DNA from: Deltaproteobacteria bacterium
Lineage (GTDB): Bacteria; Desulfobacterota; GWC2-55-46
Assembly: GCA_016234955.1 (NCBI GenBank)
Contig: JACRNN010000146.1
Span: 1-28,332 of the forward strand
Length of the DNA: 28,332 nucleotides
Direction: 5' to 3'
In this document: positions 7,719 to 16,639 of the stretch, piece by piece
Layout: each line of letters begins with the position of its first letter
Position numbering within the stretch: the stretch's first letter is position 1
The notes under the pieces: generated by a model
Told to the model about the DNA's origin: nothing
The model's input: the letters and a program-made list of their open reading frames with translations, nothing else
Databases searched by the model: none
Position numbers and translations under genes: made by a program

Positions 7719-8801
7719 ATGATACAGGGCAGACTCGTTGAGGTAGAGAAAAGGTATGAGGAGCTCTCCGGGCTTCTGGCGAGGCCGGAGGTCACCGGAG
7801 ACAAGGACCTCTACCAGAAGTACGCCAGGGAGCACTCGGCGCTCGACGGCATAGTGGAGGCCTACAGGGCGCTTAAAAAGGTAGACAGGGACCTCTCGGA
7901 AAATAGGCTCATCCTCGAGGGCAAGGACGAGATGCTGAGGGAGCTTGCCAAGGAGGAGATCCCGCAGCTTCAGAAAAAAAAGGACGAGCTTATCGCGAGC
8001 CTGAGGATAATGCTTCTGCCGAAAGACCCCAACGACGACAAGAACGTCATGCTCGAGATAAGGGGCGGGGCCGGGGGGGAGGAGTCCTCGCTCTTCGCCG
8101 CCGAGCTTTTCAGGATGTACTCGAGGTACGCCGAGACGATGGGCTGGAAGGTAGAGGTCCTGAGCTCCAACCCCACCGGGTTGAACGGCCTGAAGGAAGT
8201 GATAGCGATGATGGAGGGCAAGGGCGCCTACTCCAGGTTCAAGTACGAGAGCGGCGTCCACCGCGTCCAGAGGGTCCCGGAGACCGAGGCCTCCGGCAGA
8301 CGCCACACCTCCACCGTCACCGTGGCCGTGATGCCCGAGGCCGAAGAGGTCGAGGTGGACCTCCGGATGGAGGATATACGGGTCGACACCTACAGGTCGG
8401 GCGGCCACGGAGGCCAGAACGTGAACAAGGTCGAGACCGCGGTCAGGATGACCCACATCCCCACGGGCATAGTCGCGGCGTGCCAGGAAGAGAAGAGCCA
8501 GCACAAGAACCGCGATAAGGCATACAGGATGCTCCTGTCCAAGATCCTCGACATGAAGACCCGGGAGCAGCAGCAGAAGATATCCCGGGACAGGAAGACC
8601 CAGGTCGGCACCGGCGACAGGTCGGAGAAGATACGGACGTACAACTTCCCGCAGAACCGCGTGACCGACCACAGGATAGGGCTTACGCTCCACAGGCTCA
8701 ACGAGGTCATGGACGGCGACCTCACGGAGCTTACCGACAACCTGATCGCATACTACCAGACAGAGGCCCTGAAGAGCTCTGAAGAGGCCGCGAACGCGTA
8801 A
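7719..8801 (+). CDS. prfA: Peptide chain release factor 1
   Basis: 360 residues, standard for RF1, which releases peptides at UAA and UAG. The codon-recognition PxT motif appears as PET (187-189) in [11 protein letters not shown], distinguishing it from RF2 (SPF). The catalytic GGQ is at 231-233, followed by [18 protein letters not shown] and the [14 protein letters not shown] stretch typical of class I factors. The N-terminal coiled domain and the GGAGGEE patch (116-122) are also as expected. Its usual partner prmC, which methylates the GGQ glutamine, is often next to prfA but is absent here; murA follows after 26 bp. Confidence 0.97.
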   Translation: MIQGRLVEVEKRYEELSGLLARPEVTGDKDLYQKYAREHSALDGIVEAYRALKKVDRDLSENRLILEGKDEMLRELAKEEIPQLQKKKDELIASLRIMLLPKDPNDDKNVMLEIRGGAGGEESSLFAAELFRMYSRYAETMGWKVEVLSSNPTGLNGLKEVIAMMEGKGAYSRFKYESGVHRVQRVPETEASGRRHTSTVTVAVMPEAEEVEVDLRMEDIRVDTYRSGGHGGQNVNKVETAVRMTHIPTGIVAACQEEKSQHKNRDKAYRMLLSKILDMKTREQQQKISRDRKTQVGTGDRSEKIRTYNFPQNRVTDHRIGLTLHRLNEVMDGDLTELTDNLIAYYQTEALKSSEEAANA

Positions 8802-8827
8802 GCGCGCCGAGCCTGCGTTATAAAGGA

Positions 8828-10087
8828 ATGGACAAAATAGTCATCGAGGGCGGGAACCGCCTCATAGGGGAGGTCGAGGTAAGCGGGGCCAAAAACGCCG
8901 TACTGCCGCTTATGGCCGCCTCCCTGCTCGTGGAGGACTGGAACACGATAACGAACGTGCCGAGGCTCAAGGACATCGAGACGTTCAAGGTCCTCCTCGA
9001 CCACCTCGGCGCGGAGATAACCCACGACCCCGGAAGCGGGGTGCTGAAGATACGCACCCGGAGCGTCAAGACGCCGGAGGCCCCGTATGACCTGGTAAAG
9101 ACCATGAGGGCCTCGATCCTGGTGCTCGGCCCCCTGGTGTCGAGGTTCAAGGTGGCGCGAGTCTCCCTGCCCGGCGGCTGCGCCATAGGGGCGCGCCCGG
9201 TGGACCTCCATATCAAGGGCCTTAAGAAGATGGGCGCCGATATACGGATAGACCACGGCTACGTCACCGTGAGGGCGGAGAGGCTCAAGGGCGCGAAAAT
9301 CTACCTCGATACGACGACCGTCACCGGCACCGAGAACCTGATGCTCGCGGCCGTGCACGCCGACGGCGCCACCGTAATAGAGAACGCGGCCCTGGAGCCG
9401 GAGGTCGTATGCCTCGCGGACGCGCTCAACAGGATGGGCGCGCGCATCAGGGGCGCCGGCACCGAGACCATAAGGATAGACGGGGTCACGGAGCTGAAGC
9501 CAGTGGAGGTAAGGGTCATCCCGGACAGGATAGAGGCCGGCACGTTCATGGTGGCGGCCGCAATGACGAAGGGCAACGTCTTCATCAAGGACTGCCCGTA
9601 CAATCACCTCGACTCCCTGAACATGAAGCTCAAGGAGGCCGGCGCGCAGATACTGGAGGAAGAGGGCGGGGTAAGGGTCCTGGGCGACTACCCGGTAAGG
9701 AGCGTGGACGTCAAGACCGTCCCGTACCCGGGCTTTCCGACGGACATGCAGGCCCAGATGATGTCGATGATGTGCACGGCCAGCGGCTTGAGCGTGATCA
9801 CCGAGACGGTATTCGAGAACAGGTTCATGCACGTCGGGGAGCTGCAGCGCATGGGCGCCGACATAACGATAGACGGAAGGTGCGCCGTCGTAAGGGGCGT
9901 CAGGGCCTTGAGCGGCGCCCCGTTGATGGCGACGGACCTGAGGGCGAGCGCGTCGCTCATATTAGCGGGCCTCGTGGCCGAGGGCAGGACCGAGGTGTCG
10001 AGGATATACCACCTCGACCGCGGGTACGAAAGGATCGAGGAGAAGCTCAAGGGCCTCGGCGCGAAGATAGAGAGGCAGAGAGCGTGA
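8828..10087 (+). CDS. murA: UDP-N-acetylglucosamine 1-carboxyvinyltransferase
   Basis: 419 residues, normal length. MurA transfers enolpyruvate from PEP to UDP-GlcNAc, the committed cytoplasmic step of peptidoglycan synthesis. The [14 protein letters not shown]-terminal motif is at 19-31. The catalytic cysteine is Cys118 in [14 protein letters not shown], the residue targeted by fosfomycin; it is Cys rather than the Asp of naturally resistant enzymes. [13 protein letters not shown] and the repeated inside-out barrel pattern agree. The stop overlaps the hisG start as GTGA, so hisG is probably translationally coupled to murA, a common arrangement in this lineage. Confidence 0.97.
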   Translation: MDKIVIEGGNRLIGEVEVSGAKNAVLPLMAASLLVEDWNTITNVPRLKDIETFKVLLDHLGAEITHDPGSGVLKIRTRSVKTPEAPYDLVKTMRASILVLGPLVSRFKVARVSLPGGCAIGARPVDLHIKGLKKMGADIRIDHGYVTVRAERLKGAKIYLDTTTVTGTENLMLAAVHADGATVIENAALEPEVVCLADALNRMGARIRGAGTETIRIDGVTELKPVEVRVIPDRIEAGTFMVAAAMTKGNVFIKDCPYNHLDSLNMKLKEAGAQILEEEGGVRVLGDYPVRSVDVKTVPYPGFPTDMQAQMMSMMCTASGLSVITETVFENRFMHVGELQRMGADITIDGRCAVVRGVRALSGAPLMATDLRASASLILAGLVAEGRTEVSRIYHLDRGYERIEEKLKGLGAKIERQRA

Positions 10088-10767
10088 CGCCGCAGGGACT
10101 GACAAAGAGGACAGGGGAGGAGACCCTCACCATCGCGCTGCCAAAGGGCCGCATCCTCAAGGAGGCCTCGGCCCTCTTCAAGGCTACCGGCATGGACTTC
10201 AGCGAACTCCTGCACGACGAACGCAAGCTCATCTACGAGGACGTCGCCGGGGGCCTGAGGTTCATGGTCATAAGGAGCCAGGACGTCCCCACGTACGTGG
10301 AGTACGGCGCCGCGGACTTGGGGATCGCCGGCAAGGACGTCCTGATGGAACAGGGCAAGGACCTCTACGAGCCGCTCGACTTGGGCATCGGCGCGTGCAG
10401 GATGGTGGTGGCCGAGCCCAGGGAACTCGGGGTCAGCGACAACCCGGGGCGCTGGACGCACATACGGGTGGCCACGAAGTACCCGAACATAACGCTCAAG
10501 CACTTTATCGGCAAGGGCATACACGTCGAGATAATAAAGCTCTACGGCTCTATAGAGCTTGCCCCGCTCCTGGGCCTCTCCGAGAGGATAGTGGACCTCG
10601 TGCAGACCGGAGAGACATTAAAGAAGAACGGGCTTATAGAGGTGGAGGACGTCATGCGGATAACCTCCAAGCTCGTCTGCAACAGGGCGAGCCTCAAGAC
10701 CAAGCCCAAGAGGGTCAAAGAGGTCGTTGAAAAGCTGAGCCGCGCGGTCGTCGCCCTGAGGAAGTAG
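10084..10767 (+). CDS. hisG: ATP phosphoribosyltransferase, short (HisZ-dependent) form
   Basis: 227 residues from GTG 10084, which overlaps the murA stop. HisG condenses ATP and PRPP in the first step of histidine synthesis. [24 protein letters not shown], the RVATKYPNI stretch and the PRPP-loop region [14 protein letters not shown] are all present. The protein ends soon after the catalytic domain and lacks the C-terminal regulatory ACT-like domain, so it is the short form that needs the regulatory subunit HisZ; no hisZ is in this window. The first 15 residues or so are a non-conserved extension; no better start codon is available. Element A2 separates it from hisD. Confidence 0.93.
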   Translation: MTPQGLTKRTGEETLTIALPKGRILKEASALFKATGMDFSELLHDERKLIYEDVAGGLRFMVIRSQDVPTYVEYGAADLGIAGKDVLMEQGKDLYEPLDLGIGACRMVVAEPRELGVSDNPGRWTHIRVATKYPNITLKHFIGKGIHVEIIKLYGSIELAPLLGLSERIVDLVQTGETLKKNGLIEVEDVMRITSKLVCNRASLKTKPKRVKEVVEKLSRAVVALRK

Positions 10768-10831
10768 GCCCCTGCCCGCTATGCACCCGGCAGACCGCGC
10801 TCCAGAATTTGCCATACCCACAATAAAATAA

Positions 10832-11021
10832 AGGGTGTTTCTAAAAATCAGGTATTTTTCCGAGGTCGAGGCAGGGTGTATGAACCCACCACGGGCTTAA
10901 AACCCCGAGGGGTTTCAGAACGCTGAAATAAAAAAACGGAGCATATATGCTAATATGTGTCCATTTTTATTTTCGCCCTAACAAAGAGATCGGGAAAAAG
11001 AGCAATTTTTAGAGGCACCCT
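10832..11021. repeat. Family A inverted-repeat element, medium form (A2)
   Basis: 190 bp with ends AGGGTGTTTCTAAAAATCAG and TTTTTAGAGGCACCCT. It lacks the first internal module of A1 and A5 but keeps the CCCC/GGGG hairpin, the hairpin TTTCAG-AACG-CTGAAA (10913-10928) and AGCATATATGCT. It lies between hisG and hisD and ends 19 bp before the hisD start; hisD's frame extends open through part of it. Confidence 0.88.
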
Positions 11022-11040
11022 ACACTCAGGCCAGGGTACT

Positions 11041-12327
11041 ATGAGGGTCATAGATTCAAGGGATAAAGGCTTCCGTTCGGTCCTGTCGTCTATAACCGGG
11101 CGCGGGGCGCAGGACACGGTTAGGGTCGAGCCTGTCGTAAAGGCCATACTCGACGACGTCAAGAGGCGCGGCGACAGGGCCGTCGTCGAATACACGGAGA
11201 GGTTCGACGGGGTCGATATAAAGGGGGCCCTGGAGGTCGGCGGGAAAGAGATCGACCGGGCCTTCAAGGCCATCCCCCGAAAAGACCTCGCGCTCATCGA
11301 GCTTGCCGCTTCCCGCATAGAATCCTTCCATAAAAAACAGCTCCGCAACTCATGGTTCACCGTTGAGGGGAACGGCTCCATACTCGGCACGAAGATAACC
11401 CCGCTCGAACGCGCCGGCATATACGTGCCCGGGGGCAAGGCCGCGTACCCTTCCACCGTCCTCATGAACGCCATACCCGCCAGGGTCGCCGGCGTCGATA
11501 CCGTAGTCATGGCGACCCCGCCCGGAAAGGACGGGATAAACCCCTACGCCCTCGCCTCGGCCAGGGTGGCCGGGGTCGACAGGGTCTTCAGGACAGGGGG
11601 TGCGCAGGCCGTCGGCGCGCTCGCATTCGGCACGGAGACGATCCCGAAGGTCGACAAGATAACCGGCCCCGGCAACATATACGTGGCCACCGGCAAGAGG
11701 CTCGTCTTCGGGACGGTGGACATAGACATGGTGGCCGGGCCGAGCGAGATACTCATAATCAACGACGGCACGGGGGAGCCGTCCTGGGTGGCGGCGGATC
11801 TCCTTTCACAGGCCGAGCACGACGAGCTCGCTTCAAGCATCCTCATTACGACCTCCAAGGAGATGGCCGCGAGGGTCTCTTCCGAAATCGTACGCCAGCT
11901 CGGCAAACTGAAGAGACGCGCGATAGCCTCGGCCTCTATAAAGGAGTACGGGGCGATAATAATCGCGCGAGACCTCAAGGAGGCCGTGGAGATATCCAAC
12001 GGGATCGCCCCGGAGCACCTCGAGCTATTCGTGGAGAGGCCGTTTGAGCTCCTCGGCCTCGTGCGAAACGCGGGGGCGGTCTTCCTCGGGAGAAACACCC
12101 CTGAGGCCGCGGGGGACTACCTCGCCGGGCCGAACCATACGCTCCCGACCGGGGGCACCGCGCGCTTCTCCTCGCCGCTCGGCGTGGACGACTTCATAAA
12201 AAAGACGAGCGTCATAGGATTTTCCGCCGAGGCGATAGCCTCCCTCGGTGGGGATATAAAGAGGTTCGCGGAGATAGAGGGCCTCGATGCGCACGCGGAG
12301 AGCGTTAAAAAGAGGCTCAGGGGATAG
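11041..12327 (+). CDS. hisD: Histidinol dehydrogenase
   Basis: 428 residues, standard. HisD oxidises L-histidinol to L-histidine through the aldehyde with two NAD. The zinc ligands match the E. coli pattern: Gln257 and His260 in LSQAEHDE. The catalytic pair Glu325-His326 is in GIAPEHLELF. ERAGIYVPGGKAAYPS, the glycine-rich TGPGNIYV and AGPSEI are all present. ATG 11041 is chosen over the in-frame ATG at 10957 because the latter lies in repeat A2 and the extra residues are repeat-derived. Only a weak AGGG Shine-Dalgarno is seen. It belongs to the his cluster but is separated from hisG by the repeat. Confidence 0.97.
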   Translation: MRVIDSRDKGFRSVLSSITGRGAQDTVRVEPVVKAILDDVKRRGDRAVVEYTERFDGVDIKGALEVGGKEIDRAFKAIPRKDLALIELAASRIESFHKKQLRNSWFTVEGNGSILGTKITPLERAGIYVPGGKAAYPSTVLMNAIPARVAGVDTVVMATPPGKDGINPYALASARVAGVDRVFRTGGAQAVGALAFGTETIPKVDKITGPGNIYVATGKRLVFGTVDIDMVAGPSEILIINDGTGEPSWVAADLLSQAEHDELASSILITTSKEMAARVSSEIVRQLGKLKRRAIASASIKEYGAIIIARDLKEAVEISNGIAPEHLELFVERPFELLGLVRNAGAVFLGRNTPEAAGDYLAGPNHTLPTGGTARFSSPLGVDDFIKKTSVIGFSAEAIASLGGDIKRFAEIEGLDAHAESVKKRLRG

Positions 12328-12392
12328 CCGGGGCTGAACCGCTGGGACCGCGTGCGAAAGGGTTTCAGAAACCTCAGATAAAAGGGGCCATC

Positions 12393-13013
12393 ATGGCGCG
12401 AAAAGCGAAGATAGCGCGTAAGACCGGTGAGACTGACATAACCCTTGAGATAGACCTCGACGGGGGCCCGATAGACGTAAAGACGCCTATCCCGTTCCTC
12501 GACCACATGCTCGCCAACTTCGCCAGGCACGGCCTCTTCGGCCTCAGTGTGCGGGCTAAAGGCGACATAGAGGTGGACCTGCACCACACGGTGGAGGACG
12601 CGGGGATAGTCCTGGGCACGGCCGTTAAAAAGGCGCTCAAGGACCCCTCCGGCATAAGGAGGTGCGGCTCTTCGTCCGTACCGATGATGGATTCCCTCTC
12701 GACCGTCACGCTCGACATAAGCAACAGGCCGTACTTCCGGTTCAACGCCGCGAAGGAATCGAGCCCGCTCCTCTCCGAGATATCCTCGGTCTCGGCCGAA
12801 GGCAGGGTCTCGTTCAGCATGGCGCTGGCCGAGGAGTTCATGCGGGCCTTCTCAAACAGCGCCGGGGTGGACATGCACATCACCCTGCATTACGGCAGCG
12901 AGCTGCACCACTCCATAGAGTCGATATTCAAGGCCTTCGGCAGGGCGTTGAGCGCGGCGGTGGAAAAAGACCCGAGGATAAAGGGCGTGCTCTCGACAAA
13001 GGGCAGGCTTTAG
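12393..13013 (+). CDS. hisB: Imidazoleglycerol-phosphate dehydratase
   Basis: 206 residues, the monofunctional form without the HisN-type phosphatase domain. IGPD dehydrates imidazole glycerol phosphate to imidazole acetol phosphate. The two metal-binding HHxxE motifs are intact: LHHTVEDAG near residues 57-65 and LHHSIES near 170-176, plus FLDHML...FARHG and the terminal STKGRL loop. The usually conserved PMDEAL segment reads PMMDSL, and GRP reads NRP, a mild departure from the family. It starts 65 bp after hisD. It is followed by a 435-bp gap filled by the 30-mer repeat and element A3. Confidence 0.95.
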   Translation: MARKAKIARKTGETDITLEIDLDGGPIDVKTPIPFLDHMLANFARHGLFGLSVRAKGDIEVDLHHTVEDAGIVLGTAVKKALKDPSGIRRCGSSSVPMMDSLSTVTLDISNRPYFRFNAAKESSPLLSEISSVSAEGRVSFSMALAEEFMRAFSNSAGVDMHITLHYGSELHHSIESIFKAFGRALSAAVEKDPRIKGVLSTKGRL

Positions 13014-13056
13014 GACTTATGAACGGTTGCATACCGGACTGTTATCAGTTAACGGT

Positions 13057-13086
13057 TATCAGTGAAGGATAAAGACGTATTTTTAC
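13057..13086 (+). repeat. 30-bp dispersed repeat, copy 2
   Basis: A mismatch-free reverse complement of 7657-7686. The surrounding 13035-13125 contains repeated GTTATC and GATAACCG words, so the spacer between hisB and A3 looks like a small degenerate repeat array and holds no gene. Confidence 0.8.
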
Positions 13087-13138
13087 TGATACCAGATAAC
13101 CGAAAACTGATAACCGATAACCGAGATGGAGTGTATGT

Positions 13139-13422
13139 AGGCTGCCTCTAAAAATCAGTTATTTTTTTCTGAGGTCGAGGCAGGGGCGAAAATAAAAGCG
13201 GAGCATATATGCTAAGGAAGGTCTGATTAATTCACGATAGCATGTCATTCTGAGCAAAGCGAAGAATCTCGACGATAATAAAATAAACAAGTTACGAGAT
13301 TCTTCGGTCGCTTCACTCCCTCAGAATGACAGAGAAACATAATTAATCAGAGGAATATGTGAGCATTTTATTTTCGCCCCAACAAAGAGATCAGGAAAAA
13401 GAGCTATTTTTAGAGGCAGCCT
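13139..13422. repeat. Family A element, short form, interrupted by a second element (A3)
   Basis: The best-preserved ends of the family: AGGCTGCCTCTAAAAATCAG and TTTTTAGAGGCAGCCT. After removing the nested insert at 13216-13354 about 145 bp remain, matching short form A4. The insert splits the conserved AGCATATATGCTAATATG block. It ends 26 bp before the hisH start. Confidence 0.88.
13216..13354. mobile_element. Nested MITE-like element inside A3 (element B)
   Basis: About 139 bp absent from the other A elements. Inner terminal inverted repeats are TCTGATTAATT (13222-13232) and AATTAATCAGA (13341-13351). The interior contains a long inverted repeat, CATTCTGAG/CTCAGAATG with GAAGAATCTCG/CGAGATTCTTC. 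The same ATTCTGAGC-GAAGAATCTC words occur in element D. It has no coding capacity. Flanking AA on both sides may be a two-base target duplication. Confidence 0.8.
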
Positions 13423-13448
13423 GTAGATACTATTATGAGACGATTAAT

Positions 13449-14072
13449 ATGATAGCCATCATCGACTACGACATGGGCAACGTGCGAAGCGTTGAGAAGG
13501 CCTTTGAAAAGGTCGGGGCCGGGGCCGTCATAACGCGGGACCCCCGGGTCATAGACAACGCCAGCCACGTGGTCCTGCCCGGGGTCGGGGCGTTCAGGGA
13601 CTGCATGAAGAACCTCGATGAGTACGGACTTATCGGCCCGATAACAAGGTCGATAGCCTCTGGCAAGCCCTTTCTCGGGATATGCCTGGGCCTCCAGCTC
13701 CTCTTCGAGGAATCGGCCGAGTTCGGACGCCACAGGGGCCTCGGGGCGCTGAAGGGCAAGGTCGTCCGTTTTCCGGCGGGGCTTGAATACGAAGGGGAAA
13801 GATTGAAGATCCCCCACATGGGCTGGAACGAAATAAAGATAAAGAAGGACTCCGCCCTGCTTGAGGGCGTCAGGGACGGCTCCTACTTCTACTTCGTCCA
13901 CTCGTACTACGCCGTGCCGGATGAGCCGGGCTCTGCGCTGACCACCACCGGCTACGGAATGGAATTCACGAGCGCGGTATCGATGGACAACGTGATGGCC
14001 TGCCAGTTCCACCCGGAAAAGAGCCAGAAGGCGGGGCTCAGGGTCTTGAAGAACTTCAGCATGATGGCCTGA
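13449..14072 (+). CDS. hisH: Imidazole glycerol phosphate synthase, glutamine amidotransferase subunit
   Basis: 207 residues, standard. HisH hydrolyses glutamine and passes ammonia to HisF. The class I amidotransferase triad is complete: Cys79 in LGICLGLQLL, His188 and Glu190 in CQFHPEKS. The oxyanion-strand VLPGVGAF (42-49) and MGWN motif are as expected. ATG 13449 gives the family-typical N-terminus MIAIIDYDMGN; the longer in-frame start at 13359 lies in repeat A3. No strong Shine-Dalgarno is visible close to the start; the nearest AGAGG is in the repeat end, about 32 bases upstream. Confidence 0.97.
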   Translation: MIAIIDYDMGNVRSVEKAFEKVGAGAVITRDPRVIDNASHVVLPGVGAFRDCMKNLDEYGLIGPITRSIASGKPFLGICLGLQLLFEESAEFGRHRGLGALKGKVVRFPAGLEYEGERLKIPHMGWNEIKIKKDSALLEGVRDGSYFYFVHSYYAVPDEPGSALTTTGYGMEFTSAVSMDNVMACQFHPEKSQKAGLRVLKNFSMMA

Positions 14073-14080
14073 CCGTGGAC

Positions 14081-14099
14081 GGGGCTTTTTCAGCGGCCT
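14081..14099. repeat. Orphan right end of a family C element
   Basis: GGGGCTTTTTCAGCGGCCT directly after hisH matches the right end of C1 and C2, with no matching body. With the left end of C2 at 14134 it forms an inverted repeat around a spacer of about 34 bp. Confidence 0.7.
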
Positions 14100-14133
14100 G
14101 ACGACAAAACGCCAAAAAACTCTGAACTTAATC

Positions 14134-14278
14134 AGGCTGCTCAAAAAGCTCCCGACCCATGCTTCTCGCATGGGTGCCCCGAGGCGTCGAGGAGCGAGAA
14201 ATGAGGCGTACTTTATCCTGTACGCCGCAGTGACGAGCGACGATGACAACAACGCAGATGGGGCTTTTTCAGCGGCCT
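14134..14278. repeat. Family C inverted-repeat element (C2)
   Basis: 145 bp with the same ends as C1 (AGGCTGCTCAAAAAGC; GCTTTTTCAGCGGCCT). The CATGC/GCATG hairpin is kept. The middle stem is GGCGTAC/GTACGCC where C1 has GGCGTAG/CTACGCC, a paired change with a different loop. The third hairpin of C1 is missing. It lies between hisH and hisA and ends 20 bp before the hisA start. Confidence 0.87.
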
Positions 14279-14298
14279 GCCAAGAGGGGGAGAGCGCT

Positions 14299-15024
14299 TT
14301 GCTCATTATACCGGCGATTGACCTGAAACAGGGCAGGTGCGTGAGGCTGACACAGGGCAGGATGGACGCGGAGACCGTCTACTCGACCGACCCGGCGCAG
14401 ATTGCGCGCAGATGGGCGGGGCTCGGCGCAAGCCTTATCCACCTTGTCGACCTTGACGGCGCGGTGGAGGGCGGGGCCAGGAACTTCTCCGCCATACGGG
14501 AGATAATCGCCTCTATCGACGCGCCAGTCCAGATAGGCGGGGGGATACGGGATGAAAAGACCGCCAAGACGTACCTCGACATCGAGCGCGTCAAGCGGAT
14601 AATTATCGGCACGGCCGCCTGCGAGGACCCATCGCTCGTCGAGGCCCTGACGAAGAGGTATCCCGGCAGGGTCGCCGTCGGCATAGACGCGAAGGACGGC
14701 ATGGTCGCCATCAAGGGCTGGGTCGAGGTCACCGAAAAAAAGGCGGTGGACCTTGCCCGAAGGCTTGAGGGGCGCGGGGTGGCGTGCATCATCTATACCG
14801 ACATATCGAGGGACGGCATGCTCAAGGGCCCGAACGTCGAGGCAACGAGGGAGATCGCCGAGTCCGTAAGCATCCCGGTCGTGGCCTCGGGCGGGATATC
14901 GTCTGTAAAGGACATCGAGTCCTACAGGGGCGTAAGGCTTGAGGGCATAATAATCGGCAAGGCGCTATACTCCGGCGGCGTGGACCTCAAGGATGCGATC
15001 AAGGCCGCCGGCGCACAGCGTTGA
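14299..15024 (+). CDS. hisA: Phosphoribosylformimino-5-aminoimidazole carboxamide ribotide isomerase
   Basis: 241 residues from a TTG start. HisA performs the Amadori rearrangement of ProFAR to PRFAR. The half-barrel pattern is clear: Asp8 in PAIDLKQG and Asp130 in VGIDAKDG are the catalytic pair; QIGGGIRD and ASGGISS are the phosphate-binding loops, and YTDISRDGML is typical. TTG 14299 is preferred because it gives the normal N-terminus and is preceded by GAGGGGGAGA; the longer frame from 14170 starts inside repeat C2. A rare TTG start directly after a repeat insertion may reflect loss of the original leader. Confidence 0.95.
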   Translation: MLIIPAIDLKQGRCVRLTQGRMDAETVYSTDPAQIARRWAGLGASLIHLVDLDGAVEGGARNFSAIREIIASIDAPVQIGGGIRDEKTAKTYLDIERVKRIIIGTAACEDPSLVEALTKRYPGRVAVGIDAKDGMVAIKGWVEVTEKKAVDLARRLEGRGVACIIYTDISRDGMLKGPNVEATREIAESVSIPVVASGGISSVKDIESYRGVRLEGIIIGKALYSGGVDLKDAIKAAGAQR

Positions 15025-15049
15025 GCATATACATAAGGAACACTAAAAA

Positions 15050-15826
15050 ATGTTGACCAAACGCATAATACCGTGTCTTGACGTAAAAGACGGGCGCGTG
15101 GTAAAAGGCGTAAGCTTCGTGGAGCTCAGGGACGCCGGAGACCCCGTGGACTGCGCCATCGCCTACGAGGAGCAGGAGGCCGACGAGCTCGTCTTCCTCG
15201 ACATAACCGCTTCGCATGAGAAGAGGCGGACCATCCTCGAGGTCGTTGAAAAAACCGCCGCCAACGTATTCATGCCGCTTACCGTCGGGGGGGGGGTAAG
15301 GACTATCGACGACATAAGGGAGCTTCTTAGGGCCGGGACGGACAAGGTCTCCATGAACACGAGCGCGGTCGAGGACCCTGACTTCGTAAGGAGGGCCTCC
15401 GAGCGGTTCGGGAGCCAGTGCATAGTCGTGGCGATAGACGCCAAGAGGCGGACGGACGGACGGGGCTGGGAGGTCTACACCCACGGCGGCAGAAAGCCGC
15501 GCGGGCTCGACGCGGTCGAATGGGCCCGTAAGGTGGAGTCCCTCGGCGCCGGCGAGATACTCCTGACGAGCATGGACAGGGACGGGACAAAGGACGGCTA
15601 CGATATCGCGCTCACCAGGGCGGTATCTTCAAGCGTGACCATACCGGTGATAGCGTCGGGCGGATGCGGCGCGCCAGAGCACATCCTCGATGCGTTCACG
15701 GAGGGGCGGGCGGACGCGGCGCTTGCGGCGTCTATCTTCCACTTCGGGATATTCACCATACCCGAGACCAAGGAGTTCCTCAGGGATAAAGGAGTAAGGG
15801 TGAGGCCTCCTGACGGGAGCATATGA
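15050..15826 (+). CDS. hisF: Imidazole glycerol phosphate synthase, cyclase subunit
   Basis: 258 residues, standard. HisF uses ammonia from HisH to convert PRFAR into IGP and AICAR. Both catalytic aspartates are present, Asp11 in [15 protein letters not shown] and Asp130 in VVAIDAKR. The phosphate loops VGGGVR (79-84) and ASGGCG, plus [15 protein letters not shown], are diagnostic and separate it from HisA. It starts 26 bp after hisA. Its last bases overlap the downstream DUF2127 gene as ATGA. hisI and hisE, which often follow hisF, are not in the window. Confidence 0.97.
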   Translation: MLTKRIIPCLDVKDGRVVKGVSFVELRDAGDPVDCAIAYEEQEADELVFLDITASHEKRRTILEVVEKTAANVFMPLTVGGGVRTIDDIRELLRAGTDKVSMNTSAVEDPDFVRRASERFGSQCIVVAIDAKRRTDGRGWEVYTHGGRKPRGLDAVEWARKVESLGAGEILLTSMDRDGTKDGYDIALTRAVSSSVTIPVIASGGCGAPEHILDAFTEGRADAALAASIFHFGIFTIPETKEFLRDKGVRVRPPDGSI

Positions 15827-16326
15827 CCAGGAAGCATTCGGGTTTCCTAAAGTTCATTATCGCCTACAAGGCGTTGCTGGGCATCGTTGAGATCGCCCTT
15901 TCCATAAGCCTTTTCAAGTTCATCGGCAAGAACCTGGGCCTCGAGTTCACAAGGCTTGCCAGAAGCCTGAACCTCGATATCGAAAACAGGGTCGTAAGCG
16001 CCATAATACTCCATGTCGGCACGATCGGCAACGGCATGGCCTTGACAATTACTATCGCCGTCCTGGTCCTCGGCACGCTCAATTTGATAGAGGCGTGGGG
16101 CCTCCACCTCAGGCAGAGATGGGCGGAATGGCTTACGGTCTTTGCCACCGCGCTCCTGATACCCTTCGAGGCATATGAGGTCTACAGGAAGATAACGGTC
16201 TTCAAGGTGCTCATCCTTGCGCTCAATATCGTTATCGTATTCTATCTCGCCGAACACAAGGAACTCTTCAATAGCCGTCGCCACATACACGGCCTATATA
16301 AGAAATTTTTCAAGAAAACCAAATAA
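15823..16326 (+). CDS. DUF2127-like integral membrane protein
   Basis: 167 residues with about four hydrophobic segments (roughly 12-35, 60-90, 100-117 and 125-143) and basic ends. The opening [17 protein letters not shown], the central [16 protein letters not shown] and PFEAYEVYR segments, and a terminal [13 protein letters not shown] resemble the DUF2127 family of predicted membrane proteins of unknown function. The start overlaps the hisF stop by 4 bp (ATGA), so it is probably translated from the his transcript, though the family is not known to act in histidine synthesis. No catalytic residues or binding motifs stand out. The assignment to DUF2127 is from memory of its motifs. Confidence 0.75.
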   Translation: MTRKHSGFLKFIIAYKALLGIVEIALSISLFKFIGKNLGLEFTRLARSLNLDIENRVVSAIILHVGTIGNGMALTITIAVLVLGTLNLIEAWGLHLRQRWAEWLTVFATALLIPFEAYEVYRKITVFKVLILALNIVIVFYLAEHKELFNSRRHIHGLYKKFFKKTK

Positions 16327-16510
16327 TTCCGGGGATGCACCACCCGCCGCAAACCCCGGCGGCATCCGTTGGGCACCCTGTCTTTCGTATTCGCGGCAAG
16401 CCCCGGCCGCCGTGAATCCGCCGGCGTCATGGCCGTCAAACCGAGCGGCAGGCCCAGCCGGCATAAAGAGACCCGCGAACCCTCCCATGGGGCTTGAAAG
16501 CCCCACGGGG

Positions 16511-16527
16511 TTTCAGAACGCTAAAAA
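16511..16527 (+). repeat. CAGAACG motif, stand-alone copy
   Basis: TTTCAGAACGCTAAAAAAA preceded by a GGGGCTTGAAAGCCCC-like hairpin (16490-16505), in the gap after the DUF2127 gene and just before the rpsF promoter. The rest of 16327-16510 is GC-rich non-coding sequence with imperfect palindromes and no T-tract terminator. Confidence 0.55.
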
Positions 16528-16530
16528 AAC

Positions 16531-16559
16531 TTGATTTAAGCCTCCGGAAATAGTATAAG
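16531..16559 (+). promoter_or_regulatory. Promoter of the rpsF-rpsR-rplI operon
   Basis: TTGATT (16531-16536), exactly 17 bp, then TATAAG (16554-16559). Transcription would start near 16566, just before two tandem hairpins. Confidence 0.65.
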
Positions 16560-16579
16560 TGTTGTTTCTATTGAGGCGG

Positions 16580-16630
16580 CTGATTCTCTATCTTGAGAAT
16601 CAGACCCCGGAGGGAAGTTCGTCCCTGGGG
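16580..16630 (+). promoter_or_regulatory. Tandem-hairpin leader, candidate S6:S18 autoregulatory element
   Basis: Hairpin 1 pairs CTGATTCTC (16580-16588) with GAGAATCAG (16595-16603). Hairpin 2 starts one base later and pairs CCCC plus AGGGA with TCCCT plus GGGG (16605-16630), leaving a GG bulge. rpsF operons in many bacteria carry an S6:S18-binding leader structure; the position fits, but the match to that consensus was not tested. Confidence 0.45.
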
Positions 16631-16639
16631 GAACACTAA

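Noticed and set aside
9409..10083. Long frame leading into hisG from inside murA
   Set aside because: Low-complexity R/G/H-rich translation out of frame with murA; hisG starts at the GTGA overlap.
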